NCBI RefSeq assembly: GCF_003121485.1 | Contig: NZ_QAVX01000003.1 | Coordinates: 1-64,000 of the forward strand | Reading direction: 5' to 3' | DNA from: Dyella sp. C11 | Lineage (GTDB): Bacteria; Pseudomonadota; Gammaproteobacteria; Xanthomonadales; Rhodanobacteraceae | Length of the DNA: 64,000 nt | Part shown: piece after piece, positions 42,376-52,103 of the stretch | Position numbering within the stretch: position 1 is the first letter of the stretch | How the letters are laid out: each line of letters opens with the position of its first letter | The notes under the pieces: generated by a model | Seen by the model: the letters and a program-made list of their open reading frames with translations, nothing else | What the model was told of the DNA's origin: nothing | Database searches by the model: none | Translations under genes and position numbers: made by a program

Positions 42376-42816
42376 TCATGGAGTCTCCAACCAGAAGGTG
42401 ACCGGGCCGTCGTTGACCAGGTGTACTTCCATATGGGCACCGAAGCGGCCGATTTCCACCCTGGGGTGCGCGGCCCGCGCCAGTTCCACCAGCCGTTCGA
42501 ACCAGCGACGGCCCTCTTCCGGCGTCGCGGCGCTGGTGAAGCTGGGGCGCATGCCCGAGCGGGTATCCGCGGCCAGGGTGAACTGGCTGACCAGCAACAG
42601 CTCGCCGCCGGTATCGGCCAGGGAGCGATTCATGCGGCCCTGCTCATCGGCGAATACGCGGTAGCCCAGCAGGCGTTCGAGCATGCGCTTGGTCCGCGGC
42701 TCATCGTCGCCCGGCTGCACGGCCACGAGCGCCAGCAGGCCGGGGCCAATGGCACCCACGGTGGTGTTCTCGACATCGACACGGGCAGACAGGACGCGCT
42801 GGATCAGGGCGATCAT
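42376..42816 (-). CDS. dtd: D-aminoacyl-tRNA deacylase
   Basis: A 146-residue cytosolic enzyme that removes D-amino acids and glycine from mischarged t[19 protein letters not shown] opens the fold. The SQFTLAAD motif (about 76-83) holds the catalytic Thr, and [10 protein letters not shown] at the C terminus is the Gly-Pro motif that excludes L-amino acids. Length is typical. It lies on the same strand as rpoD, but rpoD has its own promoter in the 166-base gap. Confidence 0.95.
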   Translation of the reverse strand: MIALIQRVLSARVDVENTTVGAIGPGLLALVAVQPGDDEPRTKRMLERLLGYRVFADEQGRMNRSLADTGGELLLVSQFTLAADTRSGMRPSFTSAATPEEGRRWFERLVELARAAHPRVEIGRFGAHMEVHLVNDGPVTFWLETP

Positions 42817-42955
42817 CGAGGGAATCGGGGCCAGGGACCGCGGAAGCTTAGGGGGTGGCCATCGCGGGCGATAGCCGTTGGAAGGCAGGAACGTAAGCAG
42901 GGGCGCTGTCGTTGACCCGTGAACCCGTCGCGGGGGCGGTTACACTGCGTGGCTC

Positions 42956-43837
42956 ATGCGATTCGACATCTTCATTCTCTACGTCTTCCTGCGCCTGGTC
43001 GGAAAGCTGCCGCTGCGCGCGCTGCACGCCGTCGGCGCGGCCATCGGTCGCCTGTCGCTGGCACTCAACACGCGCACGGCACAGAACACCGCCGTGAACT
43101 TGCGCATTGCCCGACCTGGCCTGGACGACAAGGCCCAGGCGACGTTGCTGCGCGACGTGATGGAAGACAGCGGCCGTTCCGCGACCGAGATCGCCAAGAT
43201 CTGGGGCACGGACGCCGAGCGCGCGCTGGACATGGTGCGCGAGGTGCGCGGCGAAGCGCTGTTCGACGCCGCGCTGGCGGCGGGCAAGGGCGTGATCATC
43301 GCCGCGCCGCATCTGGGCTGCTGGGAGTTGCTCAACTACTGGCTGTGCCGCAAGACGCCGATGGCCATCCTGTATCGCCCGCCACGCATCGCCGCTATCG
43401 AAGGCCTGCTGCGCAAGGTGCGCGGCGCCCTGGCGCCGGAGCAGGTGCGCGCCGAAGGCGCGGGTGTGCGCACGCTGTACAAGCGGCTGGCCGGCGGCGG
43501 CACGGTCGGCATCCTGCCCGACCAGAAGCCGCGCGCCGGCGAAGGCGAGGTGTCCACGTTCTTTGGTCATGACGCGCTGACCATGGTGTTGCTGCCGCGC
43601 CTGGCGGCTCGCACCGGCTCGACCGTGCTGTTCGCGTTTGCCGAGCGCCTGCCCAAGGGCGACGGTTACCGCATCCACTTCCTGCCGGCCCCGGAAGGGT
43701 TGGCGGATGCGGATCTGGCGGTGGCTTGCCGGGCGCTCAACCAGGGCGTGGAGAATTGCGTCGAACTCGCATTCACGCAGTACCAGTGGCAGTACAAGCG
43801 GTTTTCGGCCGATACCTGGAAGAGCCCGTACGACTGA
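42956..43837 (+). CDS. LpxL/HtrB-type lipid A acyltransferase
   Basis: A 293-residue inner-membrane protein with an N-terminal helix (FDIFILYVFLRLVGKLPL) and the acyltransferase motif HLGCWE, His119 and Glu124 (HX4E). GTVGILPDQKPRAGEGEVSTFFG is the second conserved block. It should add a secondary acyl chain to lipid A at the cytoplasmic side of the inner membrane. Whether it is LpxL or LpxM cannot be decided. Downstream is a REP pair, then the minus-strand glycosyl genes. Together with the PagL-like gene it points to acyl-chain tailoring in this organism. Confidence 0.88.
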   Translation: MRFDIFILYVFLRLVGKLPLRALHAVGAAIGRLSLALNTRTAQNTAVNLRIARPGLDDKAQATLLRDVMEDSGRSATEIAKIWGTDAERALDMVREVRGEALFDAALAAGKGVIIAAPHLGCWELLNYWLCRKTPMAILYRPPRIAAIEGLLRKVRGALAPEQVRAEGAGVRTLYKRLAGGGTVGILPDQKPRAGEGEVSTFFGHDALTMVLLPRLAARTGSTVLFAFAERLPKGDGYRIHFLPAPEGLADADLAVACRALNQGVENCVELAFTQYQWQYKRFSADTWKSPYD

Positions 43838-43847
43838 GTGAAGCTCG

Positions 43848-43928
43848 TGTGGGAGCGCACCCTGTGCGCGACAGGCGCAGGGTTGTTACCGCTTCGTAGG
43901 TTTGTCGCGCACAGGGTGCGCTCCCACA
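43848..43928. repeat. GTAG-type REP pair (BIME), variant copy 4
   Basis: GTGGGAGCGCACCCTGTGCGC (split GTGGGAGCGC + ACCCTGTGCGC, 43849-43869) and its inverse ending at 43928. Head GTGG replaces GTAG and the loop differs (CCT-type), but both arms changed together. Lies between two convergent genes. Confidence 0.82.
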
Positions 43929-43944
43929 AATGATCGCCGGGTGC

Positions 43945-44268
43945 TCAGGCCTGCTTTTCCAGCCTGCGCAGAAACACCGTCATTTCCTTTTCCGCCTGCT
44001 TGTCGCCGCGTGCTTGCGCCGCGGTGATGCCGTGTTGCCAGGCATCGACGGCGCCTTCGGTGTCGCCGACGGCAAGGCATGCCTTGCCGAGCAACTTCCA
44101 GGCGGCGGAGTAGCTCGCGTCGAACGCGACCGCCCGCTTCAACTCCGGCATGGCCCCCGCAGCATCGCCTGCCGAGAGCAGTGCGTTACCCAGCGAAAAG
44201 CGCAGCAGCGCGCCATCGCGCGGACCACCGCACTGCGCACGCAGGTTGGCGATCAGCGCGTCGTTCAT
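43945..44268 (-). CDS. Small tetratricopeptide repeat protein
   Basis: A 107-residue soluble protein made of about two TPR units: LLRFSLGNALLSAGDAAGAMPELKRAVAFDAS and YSAAWKLLGKACLAVGDTEGAVDAWQHGITAA (residues 21-84), then a charged C-terminal helix. TPR units bind other proteins. Its ATG overlaps the stop of the GT83 gene by four bases (ATGA), so the two are translated together and it may assist that enzyme or the wider glycan machinery. Confidence 0.78.
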   Translation of the reverse strand: MNDALIANLRAQCGGPRDGALLRFSLGNALLSAGDAAGAMPELKRAVAFDASYSAAWKLLGKACLAVGDTEGAVDAWQHGITAAQARGDKQAEKEMTVFLRRLEKQA

Positions 44269-45971
44269 TGCAGGGCGCGGAAGCGCCACTCGTCCACCTG
44301 GTAGACCCGGGTGGGGTGTGGCGGCTCGGCGGGCACGCGGCCTTCGCGCAGGTCGGCCAGCGACTTGGCCGGCCAGATCACGACCCAGCCCGAACGGAAC
44401 GGCTGCACCAGCAAGGCGTAGCGCAGCGATTCGTTGGTGAGCTTTTCTGGATGCTCGATGACGACGCCATCGGGATGTTCCTGGGCAAACGCCTGCAGCG
44501 ACTTGCCTTCGTACAGGCGTTCGATGGATTGGGTCAGGCGCCCGGCGAAATGGAACTGCCCTTCGTAGTTGCCCAGGATGCCGATGCTGCGGTGGTCTGC
44601 ATCCGCCGCCCCAAGCAGTTGCGATGCCGGGCGCAGGTCGAAGTTCTGCCACATGGTGAGCGTGAACAGCGTATTGAGCGCCAGCGTGCCCACCAATCCG
44701 GCGAAGGCCAGGCGACGCATCTCGCCACGTCCGCGCAACAGCAGCAGGATGCCGAGCAGCACGAACACCACGCTGAAGAAGCGGCTGTAGCGCTGCGTGC
44801 TGTCGAACCACTCGCCGTGCAGGTCGTTATGCGCCACCAGCACGGGCAACACGAACAGGAAGATGCCGAACAGGATGCCGCCCACGCCCAGCGGCCAGGT
44901 GCCCAGCCACGGGTTGGTCGCCAGTGCCGGTCGCTGTTCGCGGAATGCGGCGACGGCTCCGGCGATCAGCAGCGCGGCACCGGCAAATTCCGGCAGCGGG
45001 TAATACAGCTGCTTGCCGCTGATGCAGGAGAACACCACCATCACCGGCACCAGCCAGCACAGCGCGAAGCGCAGGCCGCTGTCGAGCGGGCGACGCAGGG
45101 TAAGGAGTGCTGCCCAGGCGCGAGGCCAACCGCTGAAGGGGAACAGCAGCGCCGGAATCATCGGCACGTACCACCAGAACGGGCGGGCGTGGTCGAACGC
45201 GTTCACCACGCGACCGGCGGTCTGCGTGAAGAACAGGCGCTGGCGATAGGCTTCGCCACCGCTGAAACCGGCCGGCAGCGCCCAGGCCAGCAACATCGCG
45301 CCGCCCAGCAGCAGCGCAAGCACGCCGCGGCTGTACCAGCGCACGCGGTTGTCACGCGCCCAGTCGTTCCACAGCGGGCCGAGCAGGAACGGGAAGGCCA
45401 CGTGCAGGAACATCACCGGGCCCTTGGTCAGCAGGCCCGCGCCCACGGCCAGCCCGAACAGCACCCAGCGCGGTTCGGCCCGCTGCGGCTTGGGCGTCAG
45501 CGCAAGCAGCGCTGCCAGCACCCAGACGGCCAGCAGCACCTCGTACATGATTTGCAGGCCGAACAGGAACGCATAACCCAGCGCCAGCAAAATCCACGGC
45601 GCGCCCTTGGCCACCCACGGGCGGTTCGGGAACAGGCGCTGCGCCAACAGCGACACCAGCACCAGCTGCGTGCCGCCGAAGATCACCTCGAGGATGCGCG
45701 GCCAGATGTCGTTGACGCCCGTCACCAGCCAGCCGGCATGGATCATCCAGAACAGCAGCGGCACCTTTTCGCTGTATGGCGCGCCGTTGATGTGCGGCAC
45801 CAGCCAGTGACCGTGGTTCCACATTTCCCACGCCACCGCCAGGGTGCGCGTGGAGTACAGCGGCATCGGACCGTGCGAGAAGATCGCCAGCAACGCGGCC
45901 AGCGCCCACAGCGGAAGCCAGGGCCAAAGGGAGCGCAGGTGTTCGGAGCGGCTATAGCTGCTGGATGCCAC
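44265..45971 (-). CDS. GT83 (ArnT-like) membrane glycosyltransferase
   Basis: A 568-residue inner-membrane enzyme with about twelve helices. The ArnT/PMT features are visible: an acidic-flanked first periplasmic loop (THGPMPLYSTRTLAVAWEMWNHGHWLVPHINGAPYSEKVPLLFW), and ISGKQLYYPLPEFAGAALLIA. Such enzymes use polyprenyl-phosphate sugars to modify LPS in the periplasm. The GTG at 45971 is chosen: AGAAGA lies ahead and a TAGAAT box is 29 bases upstream. An ATG at 46022 would add 17 residues. Confidence 0.82.
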   Translation of the reverse strand: MASSSYSRSEHLRSLWPWLPLWALAALLAIFSHGPMPLYSTRTLAVAWEMWNHGHWLVPHINGAPYSEKVPLLFWMIHAGWLVTGVNDIWPRILEVIFGGTQLVLVSLLAQRLFPNRPWVAKGAPWILLALGYAFLFGLQIMYEVLLAVWVLAALLALTPKPQRAEPRWVLFGLAVGAGLLTKGPVMFLHVAFPFLLGPLWNDWARDNRVRWYSRGVLALLLGGAMLLAWALPAGFSGGEAYRQRLFFTQTAGRVVNAFDHARPFWWYVPMIPALLFPFSGWPRAWAALLTLRRPLDSGLRFALCWLVPVMVVFSCISGKQLYYPLPEFAGAALLIAGAVAAFREQRPALATNPWLGTWPLGVGGILFGIFLFVLPVLVAHNDLHGEWFDSTQRYSRFFSVVFVLLGILLLLRGRGEMRRLAFAGLVGTLALNTLFTLTMWQNFDLRPASQLLGAADADHRSIGILGNYEGQFHFAGRLTQSIERLYEGKSLQAFAQEHPDGVVIEHPEKLTNESLRYALLVQPFRSGWVVIWPAKSLADLREGRVPAEPPHPTRVYQVDEWRFRALQ

Positions 45972-45998
45972 GGGCAGTCTTCTTGATGGATTTGAGAC

Positions 45999-46011
45999 GA
46001 ATTCTAGCCGC
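45999..46011 (-). promoter_or_regulatory. TAGAAT box upstream of the GT83 gene
   Basis: Minus-strand GCGGCTAGAATTC. The same 13 bases lie at 47922-47934 before the WaaE-like gene. TAGAAT would be the -10 element; no clear -35 is seen. Confidence 0.4.
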
Positions 46012-46057
46012 CAAGCCAGCATGGTGCTGGCCCGGGGTTCACAAGGGCGGCGCGGGT

Positions 46058-47104
46058 TCAGTAGCCGGCCGGGCCCCAATAGCCGATGCGGCGGCGAATC
46101 TTCAATTTTCGCCACAGATTCCAAGGCTTACGGCGACGATTGCGCCCGCCGGCGGCAATGAACCCGTCGATGGCCTTCAGGATGCGCTCACTCGAGTGGC
46201 CGTCCCGATAAGGATGGATGGCGTCGCCATAGTCGGCAATGGCCTGCATCAGCTCCGGCGGGCGCGACAGCGCGCGCTCGATGGCCGGCTCGAACTGCGA
46301 GGCGTCATCAATGTCGATCAGCTGCGGCCCGGGGCGGCGGTTCTTGAATGTCACCACCGGCTTGCCGGTCAGCAGGAACTCGTTGAGCGCGGACGAGGTG
46401 TCCGAACACATCATGTCCACCTGTGGGAACAGTTCGAGGATGTTGTCGTTCTCGGCAAACGTCAGGTATTCGTTCTGCAGCGCCTTGTACTTGGCCGTGG
46501 TGGCCGGGTCCATCTTGGGGTGGAAGGTGACGATCCACCGCCAGCGGCCGTCGCGGGAAAGCCGCTTCACTTCTTCGTACAGGGTCTCCGCCGCGCTCCA
46601 CGAGGGCGAGAAGGTGGAGTGATAGAGGATCACGGGCGGCTGGCGCACCGGCGGGATCGGGCCGGTGATTTCCTTCATGAAGGGGTCGAGCTTGGGAAAG
46701 CCCGTCTCCACCACGGCGAAATGACCCACCCGGTCGGCAATGGCCTTGAACTGCGCGGTGTCGCGCGGGCCGGTGGTGCAGTACAGGTCGAAAAAGCCGC
46801 GGATATAGATGTGGCGCGGCTTGCCGGCATCGAAACCGTGGAAGGTTTCCACCTTCACGCCGGGGAAGAAGTGCGGCACGGCGTTGCTGGAGGTAATGAC
46901 CGCGCGCGGCTTCCATGCACGCACTTCGTCCACCGTCAGCAGGCGCTCGCCCTCTTCCAGGTCTTCGGCGCCGGGACCGTCGAAAAACCAGGCGGCTTCG
47001 TCGCCGCGTGCGCGAATGGCTTCCTGCACGGGGCGCAGGATGGCCAGCGCGTAGCGCTCGGAGCCATAGAGAAGGTAATGCTGCTTGGAATCGGGTTGCT
47101 TCAT
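46058..47104 (-). CDS. CDP-glycerol glycerophosphotransferase-like protein
   Basis: A 348-residue protein with no signal peptide, of the TagB/TagF-like GT-B fold. It shows VETFHGFDAGKPRHIY (about 84-99), ILYHSTFSPSWS (159-170), WIVTFHPKMDP (about 189-199) and DMMCSDTSSALNEFLLTGKPVVTF (about 229-252), which is the conserved nucleotide-glycerol region of the family. It may transfer a glycerol phosphate or another phosphopolyol onto the LPS core. Its start overlaps the stop of the GT2 gene by four bases, so both act in one pathway. A Lys/Arg-rich C terminus may bind membranes. Confidence 0.72.
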   Translation of the reverse strand: MKQPDSKQHYLLYGSERYALAILRPVQEAIRARGDEAAWFFDGPGAEDLEEGERLLTVDEVRAWKPRAVITSSNAVPHFFPGVKVETFHGFDAGKPRHIYIRGFFDLYCTTGPRDTAQFKAIADRVGHFAVVETGFPKLDPFMKEITGPIPPVRQPPVILYHSTFSPSWSAAETLYEEVKRLSRDGRWRWIVTFHPKMDPATTAKYKALQNEYLTFAENDNILELFPQVDMMCSDTSSALNEFLLTGKPVVTFKNRRPGPQLIDIDDASQFEPAIERALSRPPELMQAIADYGDAIHPYRDGHSSERILKAIDGFIAAGGRNRRRKPWNLWRKLKIRRRIGYWGPAGY

Positions 47105-47916
47105 CGGTCGATGCCGTGGCGGATCAGGGCGTCGGCTGCGCTGGGCAGTGACGCGGGGTTGCGGCGCATCTCGTAGTAGCGCATGCGCTTGTAGGCCGCA
47201 TAGGACGCTGCCGTTTGCGCGATCACGTAGCCGCGCCAGCCATCAAGGAAGGCCAGGCGGAAGAAATAGTCCTTGATGAAGGCCAGCAGGTACACGAACG
47301 GCGTCTGCCACATGCGCACCGGCTTGTTCTTTTCCAGCCAGTCCCGGCACTTGAGTTCCGCGTAGCGCAACACCTTGATCTGCTTCTCGGGAAGGCTGGG
47401 GTTGTTCTCATGGTTGAAGGCTGCCTTGAGCGTCACCGACGGACCGTCGAAGGTCAGCGATTCGTGCACGCGGGCATCCGTCCAGCGCGCCCGGTCGCGG
47501 TGATAGAGGCGTGCCATCTTCTCGCCCATGGACGGCAGGTACCAGCGCATGCGCGCGCCCATGAAAATGGTGGCGCGACGCAGGAAGGCCGCGCGGATAT
47601 CGCTGGCCATCAGCTGCGGAAGCCGCTGCTCAAGCTCGGCCGCCAGTTCGGGCGAGAGATACTCGTCCGCGTCCAGCGCCAGGATCCACGCGTTGCTGCA
47701 CTGCGTGGTGGCAAAATTTCGCTGCGGCCCGAACCCGAGCCAGTCCTGGTGCACCACCCGTGCCCCATGCGCCTGGGCCACGGCCACCGTGTCATCCGTA
47801 CTTCCGCTGTCGATCACCAGCTTTTCACCGGCGAAGGGCACGCTATCCAGGCAGCGCGCAATATGTTTCGCCTCGTTGTAGGTCATGACGACGAGGGTGA
47901 GGGGGAAAGTAGGCAT
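47101..47916 (-). CDS. GT2 glycosyltransferase, WaaE/KdtX-like
   Basis: A 271-residue GT-A enzyme: LTLVVMTYNEAKHIARCLDSV (6-26), VIDSGSTDDTVAVAQ (34-48), the DXD-type metal site ALDADEYLS (about 83-91), and a C-terminal part with LEKNKPVRMWQTPFVYLLAFIKDYFFRLAFLDGWRG, the membrane-associated tail seen in WaaE/KdtX LPS core beta-glucosyltransferases. It should add a sugar to the inner core at the cytoplasmic face. First gene of the minus-strand set. Confidence 0.82.
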   Translation of the reverse strand: MPTFPLTLVVMTYNEAKHIARCLDSVPFAGEKLVIDSGSTDDTVAVAQAHGARVVHQDWLGFGPQRNFATTQCSNAWILALDADEYLSPELAAELEQRLPQLMASDIRAAFLRRATIFMGARMRWYLPSMGEKMARLYHRDRARWTDARVHESLTFDGPSVTLKAAFNHENNPSLPEKQIKVLRYAELKCRDWLEKNKPVRMWQTPFVYLLAFIKDYFFRLAFLDGWRGYVIAQTAASYAAYKRMRYYEMRRNPASLPSAADALIRHGIDR

Positions 47917-47921
47917 GAGGT

Positions 47922-47934
47922 GAATTCTAGCCGC
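47922..47934 (-). promoter_or_regulatory. TAGAAT box upstream of the WaaE-like gene
   Basis: Minus-strand GCGGCTAGAATTC, only six bases before the ATG, identical to 45999-46011. As a -10 element it would give an almost leaderless transcript. Confidence 0.4.
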
Positions 47935-48114
47935 ATTCGCCCGTAGCCTCTTGTCCTCTGGCCGCCATGGCCCTGCGTTGGATGCAGGGGTGATGGTCGG
48001 CTCAGTTTCAGCTGGAGCCGTGCACTATTTGGCTGACATTGGGTACGTCAGGCCCGAGACTATGCGATTCCCGGGCTTGACCGGGAGGCAGTGACGATTA
48101 CGCAAGCAGGCAGT

Positions 48115-49323
48115 ATGAGAAGCAGGGCGACCCCATTGAAATCCGATGTGCTACCGAAGAGCCTGAGCATCGGTCACAGCCTTCTTGGCGTGGGTCTCGC
48201 GTGGCTGATTCTCGGCATGGTGATCATGCCGGCCGGTGTGTCGTTCAACCCTGGCAGGGCGTACCAGACGAGTCTGGTGGTTCTGCTCTATCTCCCCGCC
48301 CTGTTCGTTTCATTCTCTTTTGGCGCCCGCGCATGGCGGGAGCTCTGGCCGCAGCCGCTGTTTCGCGTTTTCCTCGTGTTGCTGGCGTGGGCGCTGCTGT
48401 CGCTGGCCTGGACACAGGGCGCCCATCCATCCAGCGAAGTGGGTCGCCTCGCCAGTGTGCTGATCTTCGTGGTGGGCTGGCACGCGTATGCCGAGGATGA
48501 TGCCAGGCGCATAAGCCAGCTGTTGCTGGGAGCCGGCCTGGCGGTGGCCGCATGTGCGGCCTATTACTGCATCAGCTTCATCTTCGTGCCGATGGATGAC
48601 GGCCGCATCATTGGCCAGGGCACCATTGCCACGGCCAATTACGCGGCGGCGCTGATGGGCGTGGTGGCGCTTTGGCTGAGCCAGCTGGAGCTTGCGGATC
48701 GCCGTTGGTCCGTTGCTCGATACGTGGGCATCGCCGCCCTGCTCCTGTTCGTTGGCCTCACCCATACGCGTGGCGTCTGGCTGGCGCTGGCCGTCACCAT
48801 CGTGGCCATGCCGTTGTGGCAGCCCGGCCGCGCGCATCGCTGGCTGGCGGTGGTCCTGGCGTTGCTGGCCGCGGCCATGCTGTTGCGGCCAACGGCGCTG
48901 CTGACCGAGCGCGGCACGTCGCTGCGTCCGGAGCTTTTCACCCAGGCGCTGCATCTGATCGCCCAGCACCCGTTTCGCGGCTTGGGACAGGGCGCACCCA
49001 TCACCCTGATGGTCAACGGTGCCGCCTACACGCACACGCACAACCTGCTCACCCAGGTCACCGTGGAGCTGGGCCTGCCCGGCCTGCTGCTGACCGTGGC
49101 ACTGTGGTTGATGATTGCCTGGCAGGGCTGGCGGCATCGCCGGAGCCTGCAGGGGCGCGTGGTGCTGGCGATCTGGGTGTATGCCTCCATCGTGCTGCAG
49201 TTCGACATGCCGCAGATGCTCGACAGTCCCCGCCCCGCCTGGCTGCTGATCTGGCTGCCCATGGCGCTGGTGCTTGGCATGACCTGCAGCGACCGGCTGA
49301 AGTCGGCAAATTCTCTCCATTGA
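48115..49323 (+). CDS. O-antigen ligase/polymerase (WaaL/Wzy family)
   Basis: A 402-residue inner-membrane protein of about twelve helices. The Wzy_C domain shows [40 protein letters not shown] in the large periplasmic loop, where the HN...E pattern with a conserved His is needed in O-antigen ligases. It would join a lipid-linked glycan to lipid A-core in the periplasm, or polymerise it. The ATG at 48115 is preferred; a GTG at 48091 has its GGGAGG too close. First gene of the plus-strand set. Confidence 0.82.
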   Translation: MRSRATPLKSDVLPKSLSIGHSLLGVGLAWLILGMVIMPAGVSFNPGRAYQTSLVVLLYLPALFVSFSFGARAWRELWPQPLFRVFLVLLAWALLSLAWTQGAHPSSEVGRLASVLIFVVGWHAYAEDDARRISQLLLGAGLAVAACAAYYCISFIFVPMDDGRIIGQGTIATANYAAALMGVVALWLSQLELADRRWSVARYVGIAALLLFVGLTHTRGVWLALAVTIVAMPLWQPGRAHRWLAVVLALLAAAMLLRPTALLTERGTSLRPELFTQALHLIAQHPFRGLGQGAPITLMVNGAAYTHTHNLLTQVTVELGLPGLLLTVALWLMIAWQGWRHRRSLQGRVVLAIWVYASIVLQFDMPQMLDSPRPAWLLIWLPMALVLGMTCSDRLKSANSLH

Positions 49324-49332
49324 AATTAAAGT

Positions 49333-49358
49333 ACCCCGACGCGTTTGGGGATCGGGGT
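49333..49358 (+). promoter_or_regulatory. Hairpin overlapping the UDP-xylose synthase SD
   Basis: ACCCCGA (49333-49339) and TCGGGGT (49352-49358) can pair, which puts the only SD-like GGGG, five bases from the ATG at 49364, inside a stem. A possible translational control site or a weak terminator after the ligase gene. Confidence 0.35.
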
Positions 49359-49363
49359 TATCG

Positions 49364-50310
<947 letters not shown>

Positions 50311-50314
<4 letters not shown>

Positions 50315-51246
50315 AGGCGGTGACCTTCAGCGTCGTCATTACCAACTACAACTACCGCGACTACGTCGGCGAAGCGATCGACAGCGTGCTGGCGCAAACG
50401 CGCGCCGCCGCGCAGATCATCGTGATGGATGACGGTTCCACGGACGGTTCCGCCGCGTGGCTGGCCGAGCACTATGGCAACGATCCGCGCGTGACGCTGC
50501 GATGCGTCACCAATGGCGGCCAGCTCTCGGCATTCGTCAAGGGCATGGAAGGCGTCACCGGCGACATCGTGTGCTTCCTCGATGCCGACGATCGATGGGA
50601 CAAGGATTATCTCGCGCGCATCGGCGAGGTCTACGACAGTCGCCGCGACATCGATTTCGTCTTCACCGACGTCAACCTGTTCGGCAACGAGCAGGGTATC
50701 GTCGGTTACGCCGATCGCGCCGTTGACCTGGGTTTCACCGCCATCAGCACCTGGGTTACCGCGTACTGGTACGGCGCAGCCACCTCCGCGTTGTCGATGC
50801 GCCGACTCTGGGCGCAGCGTGCGCTCGATCTGCCGCACGAATTTCTCACCACCTGGCGCATCTCGGCCGACAACTGCCTGGTGTTCGGCACCAGTGTGCT
50901 CGGCGCGCGCAAGTACTATCTGCCGACCGGCATGGTGCAGTACCGAGTGCATGGCGCGAACGGCTGGTGGCATGCGCGTGAGCGCGAAAACCAGTTCGCC
51001 AACCTGTTCCGCTCGCGCGTATTGATCAACCACTACGCCGAGCGCATGCATATGGACGTCCATACGCTGGATCTGGCGAAGTTCGAGTTTCGCAGCAAGC
51101 CCGAGCCGAGCATGGACGAGGCGCGTCGCTATGCGGGCATTGCCCTGCGCCGCGGTACCGCTGGCCTGCTCAAGCGCATCGAGCGCGCGGTTTCCATTCT
51201 CGGGCATGGGCGCAGGCAGCGACGCAAGGCAGGCCCTGCCGCATGA
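50311..51246 (+). CDS. GT2 family glycosyltransferase
   Basis: A 311-residue GT-A enzyme: [26 protein letters not shown] (4-29), [13 protein letters not shown] (about 38-50) and the metal motif [13 protein letters not shown] (about 87-99). [21 protein letters not shown] in the middle probably shapes the acceptor site. No membrane helix is evident. ATGA overlaps on both sides tie it to UXS and the next transferase, so it may use UDP-xylose or a product of that branch; this is inferred from position. Confidence 0.85.
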
Positions 51247-52103
51247 ACGCGAGCGCCGACCTCAAGGTCAGCGTGGTCCTGTTGACCTACAACTGGCCGC
51301 ATGCACTTGAGCGCATGCTCGAAGGCCTGGCGAAGCAGGCGCAGCTTCCCTACGAAGTCATCGTGGCGGACGACGGTTCCACGGAAGAAACGGCCGCGCT
51401 CATCCGTCGCATGGCGCCGACGTTCCCTGTGCCGTTGCGTCACCTTTGGCAGGAAGACCACGGCTTTCGCGCGGCGCGCGCACGCAATCGCGGCATCGCC
51501 GCAAGCCGCGGTGACTACGTGATCCTGCTCGATGGCGACATGCTGGTGCATCCGCACTTCATCGCCGATCACCTGATGCTCGCCGAGCGTGGCTATTTCC
51601 TCCAGGGCGGCCGCATCAAGGCGACACCCGAGGAATCGCTGCGGCTGCTTGATGGCAAGGCGCCGGTTTTTGCCCCGTGGTCTACCGCGAATTTCGACGA
51701 ATTCGACGGCACCAAGCGACTCTATGCCTTTCGTGCTCCCGCCTTGGCGCGCTGGAAATCGCGTTCGCGCAACGGTGGCCGCGTGATGAGCTGCAACATG
51801 AGCTTCTGGCGCGACGACCTGTTGAAGGTCAACGGTTTCGATGAGCGCATGGAAGGCTACGGTGCTGAAGATCGCGAGCTTGCAGCGCGGCTGGAAAATG
51901 CCGGCCTGAAGCGTCGCCCGCTCAAGTGGGCCGCGCTTGCCGTGCACCTCTGGCACAACTCGCGTTCTCCGCCGGACGTGGACGACATGGATCTGCCCAA
52001 CAACCGCCTGTTCCATGCCACGCGTACGCAGCGCATTACCTGGTGCGAGCGAGGCATCAGCCAGCATGCCGATCTGCTTGAAGCGCCGGATGGCGTGGCA
52101 TGA
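51243..52103 (+). CDS. GT2 family glycosyltransferase with C-terminal galactosyltransferase-type domain
   Basis: A 286-residue GT-A enzyme: KVSVVLLTYNWPHALERMLEGLA (8-30), VADDGSTEETA, FRAARARNRGIAASRGDYVILLDGDMLVHPHF with the DXD metal motif, and the NMSFWRDDLLKVNGFDERMEGYGAEDRELAARL block (about 181-213), typical of beta-1,4-galactosyl or chondroitin-type transferases. The acceptor is unknown. It overlaps both neighbours by four bases. Confidence 0.85.
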   Translation: MNASADLKVSVVLLTYNWPHALERMLEGLAKQAQLPYEVIVADDGSTEETAALIRRMAPTFPVPLRHLWQEDHGFRAARARNRGIAASRGDYVILLDGDMLVHPHFIADHLMLAERGYFLQGGRIKATPEESLRLLDGKAPVFAPWSTANFDEFDGTKRLYAFRAPALARWKSRSRNGGRVMSCNMSFWRDDLLKVNGFDERMEGYGAEDRELAARLENAGLKRRPLKWAALAVHLWHNSRSPPDVDDMDLPNNRLFHATRTQRITWCERGISQHADLLEAPDGVA

